A DNA stretch of 64,000 bases, from NCBI RefSeq assembly GCF_023721815.1, contig NZ_JAMDLI010000002.1:304087-368086 (forward strand). The letters run 5' to 3'. The stretch comes from Pleomorphomonas sp. JP5 (GTDB lineage: Bacteria; Pseudomonadota; Alphaproteobacteria; Rhizobiales; Pleomorphomonadaceae). The notes beneath the pieces were generated by a model. The model had not been told where the DNA came from. It did no database searches and saw nothing but the letters and a program-made list of their open reading frames with translations. The position numbers and the translations under genes are program-made. This document shows positions 40,952-50,700 of the stretch, one piece after another (position 1 is the first letter of the stretch; the number at the start of each line of letters is the position of its first letter).

Positions 40952-43045
40952 ATGGTCCTACTCGTCCTCCGTCCGGAACCGCAGGCGAGCGACATGGTGG
41001 CGGCCCTCGCCGCCCGTGGTGTTCCGGCTCTTGCGGAACCGATGCTGAGCATCGAACCGGCGGCCGATCCTGTCGACCGCGTACGCACGGCCGATCCTGA
41101 CGCCGAAGCGCTGATCCTTACCTCGCGCCAGACGGTGGCAATCCTGAAGGGCGCGGAAGGCCTCGATACGCTCACCCGGCTGCCGGTGATCGCCGTCGGC
41201 GGTGGTACCGCCCACGATGCCCGTGCCGCCGGGTTCACCGATGTTCGCTCGGCCGATGGCAACGCCGATGATCTCGTCGACCTTGTCGCCCGCGCCGGGT
41301 TCCATCGGCTCGTCCACGCCGGAGGCCGAGACAAGGCCGGCGACATCGCCGGCCGGCTGGCCGCGCTTGGCGTCACGGTCTCCGAAGCGGAACTCTATCG
41401 TGCCGAGCCGCGCCAAACACTCGCGCCCGAGGTCGTCGATGCCTTCAACGAGGAACGCATTACCGGACTGATCGTCGCCTCGCGCCGCTCCGCGCAAGCT
41501 TTCCGTGATCTCATGGACACGATGGGCTGGGAGACGCGCCTCGCCCGCCTCGGCGTCGTGGCACTATCGGAAGCCGCCGCCGCTCCGTTGGCCGGCCACG
41601 TCGCCGACCTCGTGGTGGCGCCGGAACCAACCGGACCGGCTCTGGTTGACGCTAGCGTTGCGCTCGCCGCCCGGCTGCGCGAAACTGTCGGCGGCGAGCA
41701 AGAAGCGGAGGGACTTGAGACCATGACATCCGAAGACCACCGCAAGGACGCTGCCGGCCGGCGCAATCGCCCGAAAGCGCCTGTCATCGACCTTGAGGCG
41801 AAGGAGGTGGCAAAGTCTGCCCAACCGCCCAAGCCGCCCCAGGAACCACCTCGCGAGCCCCCCGCTCCCGAGCCGCCCGCGCCCAAACCTCCGGAACCGG
41901 AGAAGCCGATCATCGAACCTCCCGGGCCGGACGTTACTCCCATCGAACCGCTGCCGGGGGATCAGCCCCCGATCGGTGACCCGCCCAAGCCGGACAGACC
42001 GATGATGGATTCGACGGATACGGGAGCGGCTGCCGCCGCTCCACCACGAACCGACCGCCCCAGCCAGATGAAGACGCTGTTGCCTCTTCTGGGCGCCGGT
42101 CTCGTCGGAGGCTGTGCCGCAGCCTTGGTGTTGCTCGCCGTTCTGCCGGTCCGTGACAACGGCGAGGGCAGCAGCGGCATCGATCCGGCGACGCTGGAAA
42201 CGCGCCTCGGAGAGGTTGCCGATCGGCTGGCGGCGGGTCAGGCCGCGATGGAAACGCTCGGCGACCGCATCGCCGCTCTCGAAGGGCGCGAAGCCCCGGC
42301 CACCGACCTCGCCCCGATCGGAACCCGCATCGATGACCTTGCCGCTCGGCTGGACGCAGCCGAGAAAGCGGCGACCGACAAGCCGACCGTCGATCCCGCC
42401 GCCATTGCCACGCTGGAAAGCCGCCTCGCCGACCTGACCACGGAAGCGGACACCCTGAAGGCAGAGAATTCTGCCCTGGAGCCTCGCCTCGCAGCCATTG
42501 AAGAACGTCTCGCCAACGCTCCCAGGGGCGGCGAGATCGCCGCCCTGTCGCTCGCTCTCACCTCGCTGTCCGGCAAGATCGACGCCGGCCAACCGTTCGC
42601 AGCAGACCTGGCCGTGATTGCCGCGGCCGCCCCCGATCTGCCCGGCCTTGACGATCTCAGGGCAGTTGCCGACCGAGGCGTGCCAACCCGTGACCGGCTG
42701 CTGGCCACGCTGCCGGTCGATGCCATGCTGGCGCGGCGACCGGTCGAGCCCGGCAAGGGCTGGGTGGATGGATTTTTCGACAGCGCCAAGTCCCTGGTCA
42801 ACTATCGCGAGACCGGTCCGGCCGCGACGGACCCGGCCTCCGGCGCCGTCGAAGCGATCCGTGACGCCCTGAAGCGCGGCGACGCAGCCGCGGCAAAGGC
42901 GGCCGCCGACACCCTGCCCGCCTGGGCCCGCCCCCCGGCCGAGACCTGGCTCGCCGAACTCGATGCCCGCGTTCGCGTCGATGCCGGCATCAAGGCCATC
43001 TCCGCCCGTATCGTCGACCGTCTGTCGGTGCCCGCCACCAACTGA
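40952..43045 (+). CDS. hemD: Uroporphyrinogen-III synthase fused to a Mic60/mitofilin-like protein
   Basis: One uninterrupted 697-codon frame with two modules. Residues 1-250 are a HemD domain (LLVLRPEPQASDMVAALAARG, LILTSRQTVAIL, LVHAGGRDKAGDIAGRLAALG, LIVASRRSAQAF), which cyclises hydroxymethylbilane. Residues 288-350 are Pro-rich. A membrane span at about 374-397 is followed by a predicted coiled coil (about 405-525) and a C-terminal mitofilin-like domain as in alphaproteobacterial Mic60 (COG4223). These are usually separate neighbouring genes. ATG 41723 (codon 258) has GGAGGG about ten bases upstream and could also start a separate Mic60-like product. Confidence 0.85.
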   Translation: MVLLVLRPEPQASDMVAALAARGVPALAEPMLSIEPAADPVDRVRTADPDAEALILTSRQTVAILKGAEGLDTLTRLPVIAVGGGTAHDARAAGFTDVRSADGNADDLVDLVARAGFHRLVHAGGRDKAGDIAGRLAALGVTVSEAELYRAEPRQTLAPEVVDAFNEERITGLIVASRRSAQAFRDLMDTMGWETRLARLGVVALSEAAAAPLAGHVADLVVAPEPTGPALVDASVALAARLRETVGGEQEAEGLETMTSEDHRKDAAGRRNRPKAPVIDLEAKEVAKSAQPPKPPQEPPREPPAPEPPAPKPPEPEKPIIEPPGPDVTPIEPLPGDQPPIGDPPKPDRPMMDSTDTGAAAAAPPRTDRPSQMKTLLPLLGAGLVGGCAAALVLLAVLPVRDNGEGSSGIDPATLETRLGEVADRLAAGQAAMETLGDRIAALEGREAPATDLAPIGTRIDDLAARLDAAEKAATDKPTVDPAAIATLESRLADLTTEADTLKAENSALEPRLAAIEERLANAPRGGEIAALSLALTSLSGKIDAGQPFAADLAVIAAAAPDLPGLDDLRAVADRGVPTRDRLLATLPVDAMLARRPVEPGKGWVDGFFDSAKSLVNYRETGPAATDPASGAVEAIRDALKRGDAAAAKAAADTLPAWARPPAETWLAELDARVRVDAGIKAISARIVDRLSVPATN

Positions 43046-43075
43046 CCCCGCCGCCCGCTTCGGAAAGGCTCCGAG

Positions 43076-44746
43076 ATGATCCGCATTCTTCTGTCGGTCG
43101 CCGCGCTGTTTCTCGCCGTCCTCGCCTTCGACTGGCTGGGTGGCGTGCCGGTTGCCGTCTCGGTCAGTTGGCCGGGCGGCGCCGCGGCGCCGCCCCTGCG
43201 CGTCGTCGTGGTCGCGCTGCTGGTTCTCGCGGTTGCCCTTCTTGTCGTCTGGAAGATTTCATCCGGCCTTTGGCGCGCGCCTCGCGGCCTTCGCACCTAT
43301 TTCGCCGGGCGTCGGCGCGACCGTGGCTACCGCGCGCTTTCGCGGGGCATGATCGCCGTCGGCTCGGGCGACTATCGTCTTGCCCAGCGCGAAGCCGCCG
43401 AAGCCAATCGCGTTTTGGAGAGCGAGCCGTTGGTGTTGCTGCTTTCCGCTCAAGCCGCCCAGCTCGAGGGGCGAAGCGATTCTGCCCGGCAGGCCTTCAC
43501 GCGCATGCTGAAGACGCCGGAAACGCGCCTGCTCGGTCTGCGGGGGCTCTACATCGAAGCGACACGCGCCGGTGAAGCGGCCGCCGCCCGTCAATTCGCC
43601 GCCGAGGCGCAGAAGGAAAACCCTGCCCTACCGTGGGCCGGCGCCGCCATGATGGACTATCTCTCCGCCGACAGGAACTGGAGCGAAGCACTGTCCGTCC
43701 TCGACCAGAGCGTCGCGGGACGCTTGGTCGGCAAGGGAGACGCCAACCGTACGCGCGCGGTGCTACTTACGGCACGCGCCCTCGAAATCGAGGATGGCGA
43801 ACCGGAAAAGGCGCGCGCCTTCGCCCTCGAAGCGCACAAGATCGCGCCCGACTTCGTACCGGCAGCCACCGTCGCCGCTCGCACATTGGCTCGCCAACTC
43901 GACACGCGTCGGGCGGCCAAGGTACTGGAAGCCACCTGGAAGCTGAACCCGCATCCGGATCTTGCCATCGCCTATCTGCATCTGCGCCCGGGCGATTCGG
44001 CTCGCGATCGCCTGAAGCGCGCCCACATGCTTGAGAACCTGAAGCCGGTTCATCCCGAAAGCGCCGTGACCGTGGCCCGTGCCGCCCTCGACGCCCGTGA
44101 GTTCACACTGGCCCGCGAAGCGCTTGCCAAGGCGCTCCGCCAGGCGCCGACCGAGCGCGTCTGCCTGATGATGGCGGAACTCGAAGAGAGCGAGAGCGGC
44201 GACGTCGGCCGTGTCCGCGAGTGGCTGGCGCGTGCCGTGCGAGCGCCGCGCGATTCCGCCTGGACTGCCGATGGCTTGGTGCTCGACGCCTGGCAACCGC
44301 TCTCTCCGCTGTCCGGCCGCCTCGACGCGGTGGAATGGCGTGTGCCCGCCGAGCGCGAGATCGGCGAGGCGATCGACGGCAACGACCTTGCCGTCATCGC
44401 GGCCAAGCCACACCAGCCAACCATTCCGGAGGCGTTGCCGGTCGTGGAAGCGAAGGAAACGCCAGCCGCGCCGCCCTCCGTCGTCGAGCTCGAAGAGCAA
44501 CCGCCGGCACCGGTCGCCGAACCCAAGGACGAGCCGCCTGTCGTGCAGGAGAAGGCCGAGGCTCCGCCTCTTCCAATCATTTCCAAAGAGCAGGCAAAGC
44601 CAACGGCGACCGTTACCCCCACCCCGGCGACGGGCAGTGTCGCGGTCGATCCCCTGGCGGTGCTGCCGCCGCCGCCCGACGATCCAGGACCGGCCAACGG
44701 CAAGGGGTTGGCGCGAAGTCTGACGCCGGAATCGCCGTTCTCGTAA
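43076..44746 (+). CDS. hemY: HemY N-terminal domain / TPR membrane protein
   Basis: A 556-residue inner-membrane protein with two N-terminal spans (about 2-20 and 40-61), then the HemY_N region (FAGRRRDRGYRALSRGMIAVGSGDYRLAQREA) and TPR-type helical repeats to about 380. The last 150 residues are Pro/Glu-rich and low in complexity. This is the proteobacterial hemY of the hemCD cluster, not the Gram-positive coproporphyrinogen oxidase; its biochemical role is unclear. It follows the hemD-Mic60 gene by 30 bases. The tRNA-Thr gene and the integrated element come next. Confidence 0.9.
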   Translation: MIRILLSVAALFLAVLAFDWLGGVPVAVSVSWPGGAAAPPLRVVVVALLVLAVALLVVWKISSGLWRAPRGLRTYFAGRRRDRGYRALSRGMIAVGSGDYRLAQREAAEANRVLESEPLVLLLSAQAAQLEGRSDSARQAFTRMLKTPETRLLGLRGLYIEATRAGEAAAARQFAAEAQKENPALPWAGAAMMDYLSADRNWSEALSVLDQSVAGRLVGKGDANRTRAVLLTARALEIEDGEPEKARAFALEAHKIAPDFVPAATVAARTLARQLDTRRAAKVLEATWKLNPHPDLAIAYLHLRPGDSARDRLKRAHMLENLKPVHPESAVTVARAALDAREFTLAREALAKALRQAPTERVCLMMAELEESESGDVGRVREWLARAVRAPRDSAWTADGLVLDAWQPLSPLSGRLDAVEWRVPAEREIGEAIDGNDLAVIAAKPHQPTIPEALPVVEAKETPAAPPSVVELEEQPPAPVAEPKDEPPVVQEKAEAPPLPIISKEQAKPTATVTPTPATGSVAVDPLAVLPPPPDDPGPANGKGLARSLTPESPFS

Positions 44747-44785
44747 GACGATAGGCGCCAGCTTCATTTTCTTCCGAAGCGGTGC

Positions 44786-44814
44786 TTGAAATTAGCCGGG
44801 GATGCCGGTATCAA
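44786..44814 (+). promoter_or_regulatory. Probable promoter of tRNA-Thr
   Basis: TTGAAA at 44786-44791 and TATCAA at 44809-44814 with 17-bp spacing, upstream of the tRNA. The leader contains a 7-bp GCGCGGG/CCCGCGC hairpin (44824-44845) directly before the mature 5' end. Confidence 0.5.
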
Positions 44815-44849
44815 CGCCCCGTCGCGCGGGGGTCAACTCCCGCGCTGGC

Positions 44850-44925
44850 GCCGCACTAGCTCAGTTGGTAGAGCACGTCATTCGTAATGATGGGGTCGGC
44901 GGTTCGAATCCGTCGTGCGGCACCA
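44850..44925 (+). tRNA. tRNA-Thr (anticodon CGT)
   Basis: A complete 76-nt cloverleaf. Acceptor stem GCCGCAC/GTGCGGC with A discriminator and encoded CCA, D-arm GCTCAGTTGGTAGAGC, anticodon stem CGTCA/TGATG with loop TTCGTAA (anticodon CGT at 44883-44885), and T-loop TTCGAAT. Its 3' end is the attachment site of the element that follows; integration has kept the tRNA intact. Confidence 0.97.
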
Positions 44926-44928
44926 TTT
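44910..44928 (+). repeat. attL-like direct repeat (tRNA-Thr 3' end)
   Basis: 19-bp sequence CCGTCGTGCGGCACCATTT, identical to 60610-60628. It covers the 3' part of the T-arm, the acceptor strand, CCA and three bases beyond. This is the expected core for a P4-type integrase using a tRNA gene. Confidence 0.9.
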
Positions 44929-45166
44929 TTATCAACTAAATGTAGACTAATCAACAGATTAAGGGCGGCCGATACCTCCGCCATCCCTCTTTTGCTCCAC
45001 CTTTTGTAAAGTGCTCACACAATGTAAGCGGGGCGCTCCGTTCACACCGCCTTTTACCTTTGGTGCTTCCAAATCCTCGCTATAGGCACTCCTTTTGACG
45101 GATTGCATCCTGCGCTAGCGAGGGCTTTCGTTCGCATCAATGGATTGTGAGTCGGAGGGGAGCGAG

Positions 45167-45655
45167 ATGGAAGCGGAGTTCGCGGGACGGATCGCGCTGA
45201 TTTCAGAGAGCGATGTTGGAAGCCTCTTCTGCGCCAAGGCATATAAAGACAGAGTTTTCGGCCTCGTCACCACTCCTGCAATAGAGGGAGAGGGCTACGC
45301 AACTCTCCTTCTTAATTCCCGCTTTCCGGACAGGCCGATAAGAACGAATTTGCACGGCCATATCGAGCGTCCAGCCCTTATATTTGATGACCCTATCGTG
45401 ATTCCTGAATACGCCTCCATGGAATGGAACTCGTCGACGGATCTACTTGATGGATCTCTGATCCTGTCGAATGAGGGGTTCTTGATATACTGTTATGACG
45501 GATATGATACCTCGTACATATCCGTAAAATACGGTTCTTACTTAGATAGTATATCCAGGGATTTCGTCTATTTTACTAAATGGGCGATCTTTGCAAAGAA
45601 CAGAAGGGATATCGACCCCCCTATATTTTCAATGGATTGTAACAATAGACAATAA
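45167..45655 (+). CDS. Unknown cargo protein (162 residues)
   Basis: Soluble-looking acidic protein starting MEAEFAGRIALISESDVG; no signal peptide or membrane span, few Cys, many Tyr/Asp near the C-terminus. I recognise no family. Base composition is clearly more AT-rich than the chromosome, typical of recently acquired cargo. GGAGGGGAGCGAG precedes ATG 45167; an in-frame ATG at 45140 lacks a ribosome site. It lies nearest to attL. The 290 bases after it, up to the metallopeptidase gene, hold only a weak open frame without a ribosome site. Confidence 0.6.
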   Translation: MEAEFAGRIALISESDVGSLFCAKAYKDRVFGLVTTPAIEGEGYATLLLNSRFPDRPIRTNLHGHIERPALIFDDPIVIPEYASMEWNSSTDLLDGSLILSNEGFLIYCYDGYDTSYISVKYGSYLDSISRDFVYFTKWAIFAKNRRDIDPPIFSMDCNNRQ

Positions 45656-45945
45656 TCTAGATAGAAAATCCAACATATGCGTCAGAATGCCGCCGGCAGA
45701 AACTACCCTTACGGGCATGCAGCCAATCGTCAGTGACCCGACTGCAAGGTGCTGCGCTCTAGCTAAGGAAGCTGCTGTCCCGTTTGCGTCTCCGGCGCGC
45801 CATCGTGAAATCCCCGACGATATAATCAATCATCTCGATTGCGACGAAAGACCAATCGCCATATATCAAGCTAGGTAGAGCCCATATGCGGGCAAATCAG
45901 TACAGTGGCTTACGACAGCCGTTCAATTCAGAAGGAGGGTCAATT

Positions 45946-46449
45946 ATGGCGTTCGCAACGCATGCCTCTGCCTCTCCCAACTGGAGAGGGGCTAGAGAAA
46001 AAGCTTCCGAACTGGTGAAGAATATTAGCGCGCCGTCAATTCCGGTGACTGAGATCGCGGAAAACAGCGGGGTCAACGTTGTCTTCACGGACATGGGGAA
46101 GTTTTCCGACAAGGTCGCGGGCTTTGTAGATTTCAACACACACCGAATTTATGTGAACATGGCAGATCGGCCGCAGCGGCAGCGATTTACCGTTGCACAT
46201 GAGCTTGGGCATTGGATTCTGCATCGTTCTGCTTTCGAGGCGAACCCTAAACTCTATCCGGTTTTGCCAAGATTCCAGTCTGTTGAAAGGAGCAACGCGT
46301 TCGAGCAGGAGGCGAATGCCTTCGCTGCGGAGCTCCTGGTTCCTGAGCGGCTGTTAAAGCAAGTATCTGGCGCGCCAGTCGTTGCGCTCGCCGAAGTGTT
46401 CAATGTGAGCCGCTCGATGATCGAGAATCGCCTCAAATATGGCACCTAG
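45946..46449 (+). CDS. ImmA/IrrE-family metallo-endopeptidase
   Basis: A 167-residue zinc peptidase with the motif VAHELGHWILH (His85, Glu86, His89) and a downstream Glu cluster in NAFEQEANAFAAELLVPERLL. The short C-terminal segment LAEVFNVSRSMIENRLKYG is typical. ImmA of ICEBs1 and IrrE/PprI cleave or control transcriptional repressors; here no helix-turn-helix partner gene is adjacent. AAGGAGG lies seven bases before ATG 45946. Its stop overlaps the start of a two-TM protein gene by 11 bases, so the pair is translationally coupled. Confidence 0.88.
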   Translation: MAFATHASASPNWRGAREKASELVKNISAPSIPVTEIAENSGVNVVFTDMGKFSDKVAGFVDFNTHRIYVNMADRPQRQRFTVAHELGHWILHRSAFEANPKLYPVLPRFQSVERSNAFEQEANAFAAELLVPERLLKQVSGAPVVALAEVFNVSRSMIENRLKYGT

Positions 46450-46912
46450 TTCGACCGTAGTTTCGTCAGAGAGCGCCACCGCTTCGCCGGCTTCTTCTTG
46501 CCCCGAGCAAGAACAAGGTAACGGCGGGGGAACTCTTTTAGACGTCACGGTCGAAGAAGTGCTCAAGGAAATTCAGTTAGGCGGAAATCCCGTCCCTACG
46601 AACAAGCCTGAGCCGCCCGAGCCAACCGAAGGTACGCTGTCCGACGAGCTAAGCCGAGAGCGTGCCTTCGAGGCGCTGAAAGCTTTCAAAGCCCATCATG
46701 AAAATAAAAAGAACTGGTCCTGGTTCATGATGGGAATCATATTTTTGCTTATTGTTTTCCAAATCTATCTACTAAGAAAAGTAGGTACCGGTAGCTGGGA
46801 CTTCACAAAATACGAATGGCTGCTCCCGGTTCTGCTAGTTCAAAACTTCGCCCAAATCATCGGGTTGGCGCACGTTGTTGTTCGGTCGCTTTTTGACGGC
46901 TTTAAAGAATAG
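46439..46912 (+). CDS. Two-TM membrane protein coupled to the metallopeptidase
   Basis: A 157-residue protein. Residues 1-92 are Ser/Pro/Glu-rich and probably cytosolic and partly disordered, with a short helix near 34-47 and a charged helix near 66-91. Two membrane spans follow at about 94-112 and 126-148, with a short loop containing GTGSWDF. Arg/Lys flanks suggest both ends are cytosolic. No family recognised. The 11-base overlap with the ImmA/IrrE-type gene implies joint function, for example as target, effector or sensor. Function is unknown. Confidence 0.7.
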   Translation: MAPSSTVVSSESATASPASSCPEQEQGNGGGTLLDVTVEEVLKEIQLGGNPVPTNKPEPPEPTEGTLSDELSRERAFEALKAFKAHHENKKNWSWFMMGIIFLLIVFQIYLLRKVGTGSWDFTKYEWLLPVLLVQNFAQIIGLAHVVVRSLFDGFKE

Positions 46913-46950
46913 CGCTCCCGAGAGAATGTACAAGCCAGCTGCTGGGCTGA

Positions 46951-47640
46951 TCAATTACTCGCATTGAACCAATTGCGCCCCCAGGGTTCCTTATACTGCT
47001 CCCATTCCTTATCAGTTAGAGACCTCCCCATCGTAAGTTCCGCTGCGTCCCTGGGAGTCTGCATCCCAAGGAATTTGGCGCCGATTATTGCTTTCTGGAC
47101 AATCGCATCTTTTGCGGTGTCTGCCTTCAGGGCGGGGCCTCCTCGATCTGGCACGCTACTTACGTCGGTCTGACGAAAACTGAGCTCCAGTCCGTCAGGA
47201 ACGTATTCTCTGTCTTCGAGGTAATGTGCCACTCCCGCGTTAGCTGCCATTATTTCGGCGAGGTGTTCAGCCTCATCCGTCGCCTTTGCAAGCTCGGTCC
47301 AAATTTGGCGCCCGTAGAGGCGGATCTCAGGATAGAGAAGCGCTCTTGAACTATGGAGCCAAGTCATAGCGCCAACAGCCATTTCCGGGCGCCCGTCTTT
47401 CTGCATCATCCTTATAGTTCCGGCAATTTCGGTAGGGAAATGAGCCTCTGAGTGGATCCAATGGTCCATCAAATACAAATCTCTTCCCTTGCTCTTAAGC
47501 ACCGCCGCGTAAAGCAGCGTTTGGGCCATGGTCAAATCCAGAACTGATTGATCCGCTCCCTGTATCGAAATAAGAAACCTTTGCGCTTCGCCGGACATTA
47601 CGGCTGAAGCTCGCTTATCGAACCAGCTGCGAAGCCCCAT
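46951..47640 (-). CDS. Unknown cargo protein (229 residues)
   Basis: A soluble protein with no signal peptide; mostly helical in appearance, with MAQTLLYAAVLKSKG, IAGTIRMMQKDGRP and a Trp-rich end (KEWEQYKEPWGRNWFNAS). I recognise no family. GGAGAGG precedes ATG 47640. It is convergent with the two-TM gene (38 bases apart) and lies 74 bases downstream of the giant virion-type gene on the same strand. It may be the last gene of that operon or separate cargo. Its base composition is intermediate between the virion genes and the low-GC cargo. Confidence 0.6.
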   Translation of the reverse strand: MGLRSWFDKRASAVMSGEAQRFLISIQGADQSVLDLTMAQTLLYAAVLKSKGRDLYLMDHWIHSEAHFPTEIAGTIRMMQKDGRPEMAVGAMTWLHSSRALLYPEIRLYGRQIWTELAKATDEAEHLAEIMAANAGVAHYLEDREYVPDGLELSFRQTDVSSVPDRGGPALKADTAKDAIVQKAIIGAKFLGMQTPRDAAELTMGRSLTDKEWEQYKEPWGRNWFNASN

Positions 47641-47714
47641 GCTCATCCTCTCCGTTCAACGTTGAGATGATTAGTTCCACCAGGTCTCGCCGCAGTCGAT
47701 AAGCAAATAGGCCG

Positions 47715-50700
47715 TCATTGCACCCTTGAATGAGGATCAAGCGCCGGATCAACAACATGCGCGAACAGCGGACGAACGAACCAAAGCCCGATGAACGGTG
47801 CCAATCGCTTCGCAAGCACATAATCGGAATGCGCCGCCGGGTTCCCCTTCATGAGATTGGCAATCGTCGCCGGCACCGTCGCGATATCGCGCGCCGTGCC
47901 GGCGGTCGGACCTAGCAAGCTGTCGACCACGCCACGCGAGGCGAACCGGCTGGCCGGGGCGCGCTGGCTGCTGCCGGGGAACGCCGCCGCCGCGCCCGTG
48001 TAGATGCCCGGCAATCCCATTTTCTCGAACGTGTTGTTCGCCTCGAACAGGACCGAGAAGATGCCGCTCCGGTCCAGGCCTTCGGCGAGCCACGTTCCCG
48101 GATTGTCGGATACGTCCGTTCCAAAAGCGACGTGGCGCAGCCAATAGATGAACATGCCGATCGTCGCCATTCCGGTGACCCCGCCGATGAAACGCGTCTG
48201 CCCTTCCTGAAGGCCGCGAAGAAGCACGCGCTGGTTCGCGGCGATGGCGAAGCTCTTGAACTGGAGCAGCGACTTGCCGATCGGCGTGCTTGCCAGCAAG
48301 GGCACGTCTCCAACGCCCTTCGTCACGATGATGGAGCCGACATCCTTAGCCACGGCGGCGCGGAACGCTTGGCGCAAGGCGTCGCCGGCCGGGTCGGCGC
48401 TCCATGCTTCGGTGTTGGCGACGTGGACACCGTCGACCGTCTCGCCGTGCTTCAGGAATAGCGCACCGATCCGTTCGGCGCGCTCCTGGCCAATGCCGAG
48501 ATATCCCATGTAAGCCCGCTCGCGCTCCGGCAGCGAAGCAAAGCCGTCCCTCGCCGCCTTCATAGCGTTGTCGAAAATGCGGTTCTGGGTCATGCGAGAG
48601 GCAAAGGCCCGGTTGAAATCGTCCCAGAGATCGAGGCCGGTCATTCGGGAAAACCGCGTCGACAGGTTTTCCATCAGCCGCTCAATGACCGTGCCATGCC
48701 GGTACGGATCGGTGATTTCCGACAGCGCGGCCATGCGGGAATGAAGGATGGTCTCGCCCAGGGCGCCGGCAAGCCGGGCCTCCTTGGCGCTCATCCTGAC
48801 GGCCTCAAGCCCATGGAGCAGCGGGCCGAGACCGTCCTTCACGTAGGCGCGCAGCCCGTGAACCATGGCCGGCCGGGCGGCATCGGCAAGCGAGCCGATG
48901 ACAACCCCGCCCATCATGCGGGTGTAGTTGAAGAGGCGCGCCGCCGCGAGCATCCGCGCCCATGGCTCGCCGGCCGACTGCATGCCATAGACGCCGCGCA
49001 GCATGTCGCGCACCGCCTCGATATCGCGAATGTCGGCACGCTCGCGGGCGCCCAGCTTCTTCCGGTCAGCGCCCGGCACCTCTCGAAGGCGGGCATACTC
49101 GTCGCGGATCTCCGCTATCTGGTCCTTGAGCGTCGGCGAGCCGTAGCGTTTGGCGAGCTCGATGTCGGCGGCCATGATGCGAGCATAGCGCCGGCCGACC
49201 AACTCGATATCGTTCTCCAGGAAGTCCTCAACGAGGTGATCGGGAATGTTGAACGTCCGTTCCTTGAGCGGGCCGCGCGCCGCCATGACCGGCTGGAAAT
49301 TGGTCGACGCGCCACCGCGCCCGGTGAGCTGGGCGAAAACGTCGTCGACAATCCCATTGATGTAATCGGCCCGGTCGGCAGCACTGACAAAATCGACGGC
49401 GCCACGATGACCGGTGCCGGCCGCCGTGGCAGCGAGCGCCGCCCTCAGCTTGGCGACGGTTTGCCGGTCCTTGGCATTCAGGCTTTCGGCAACGCGCTTT
49501 GCGAAGTTCTTCAGGTCGTCGGCGGTGGCGAACATCTGCTGTTTCACGCCCACGTCGACACCCATGCGGCCGAGATCGGCGACGACTTGGTCGAACACGT
49601 CGGCATCTGCGGCGGCGGCCCGGTCCGCTTCCCTCACCACCCGCCGACGGCCGCCGAAATCCTCGGCCAAGTGGTCCAGGAGATCGTTGGCCGTCGGCCG
49701 GTCTGCGGACTGGATGAAGCCTTCATCCCAAGCCAGACGCGCGGCGGTATCGAGATCTAGCCCGCCCTCCTTGTTCGACAGCGTCCGCTTTTGCTTCCGT
49801 ACGAAGCCCGGCCGGGTCTTGCTGGAAATGCCCAGCGCTTCCAACTCGCCGCGCTCGTCGAACAAGCCGCCTTTGCGGTGGAGGAACTGCGTCAGCGTTT
49901 CGGGCGCCGGCGCCTTTGTCCTGGCGCGGATGTGGTCGACCGCGCGCAAGATCTGCCGTTCCGTCTCGGCATCGACGGAGATCTCGCCGCCGGCTTCCCG
50001 GCGCTTCGCATCCTCGGCCCGGCGAAGAATGGTCATTTCGAGATCATCGATTTCCGACCGGAGCGCGTTGGCTTTCTTCGCGGCCTTCGCAGCCTGGCTT
50101 TCCGCCTGGAAGGTGATCTGATCGTCGACCCACCGCCGCACGATATCGCGGAACTCGCCTTCGCGCGCTTCCAGGACCGGCCGGCGCCACATGCGGCTGA
50201 AATAGCTCTCGGCTGTTTTCACGTCGACATCGGCAGGCAAAAGACCGGCGTCGATCGCCTGTTGCTTCAACGGATCGAACACCTTGGAGCGCCAAGCCTC
50301 GGCCGCTTCGCTGGCGCCGGGAACGCTGCTCGTGTCGCCGCGCCGCATGGCCCGGCCGGCCTCGGCGTTGAAATCGTCCAGGCTCATGGCGAGCCCGGCC
50401 TTTCGGGCGTCGGCGTAGGCGGCGCGGTTCGCCTCGATGGCGTCGGCGGTGGCGCCGATCGACCATTGCCGCATGGCGCTTTCCGCCGCCGCGTCGCCCG
50501 CGCCGTCGAGGTTCTTCATCAGATAGACGGGGTTCTCCATCAGGCCGGCGGCAACCTGGCGCACGATGAGAGCCGGGCTCTGGAGAGTTCGCAGGAGGGG
50601 GTTGAGCTGCGCCGTGGCTTTCGCTGTGGCACGCGCGGCCTTGCCGGCGATGTCGTAATCGGCGAGCTTTTCGGGGGCGACGCCTTGGGCGCTGACACCC

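Noticed and set aside
41723..43045. Separate mic60 gene with its own annotation
   Set aside because: The frame from hemD continues without a stop, so one fused gene is reported; the internal start is noted as a possible second product.
45591..45878. Open frame between the unknown cargo gene and the ImmA/IrrE-type gene
   Set aside because: No ribosome site at any in-frame start, no helix-turn-helix pattern, and it begins inside the preceding gene.
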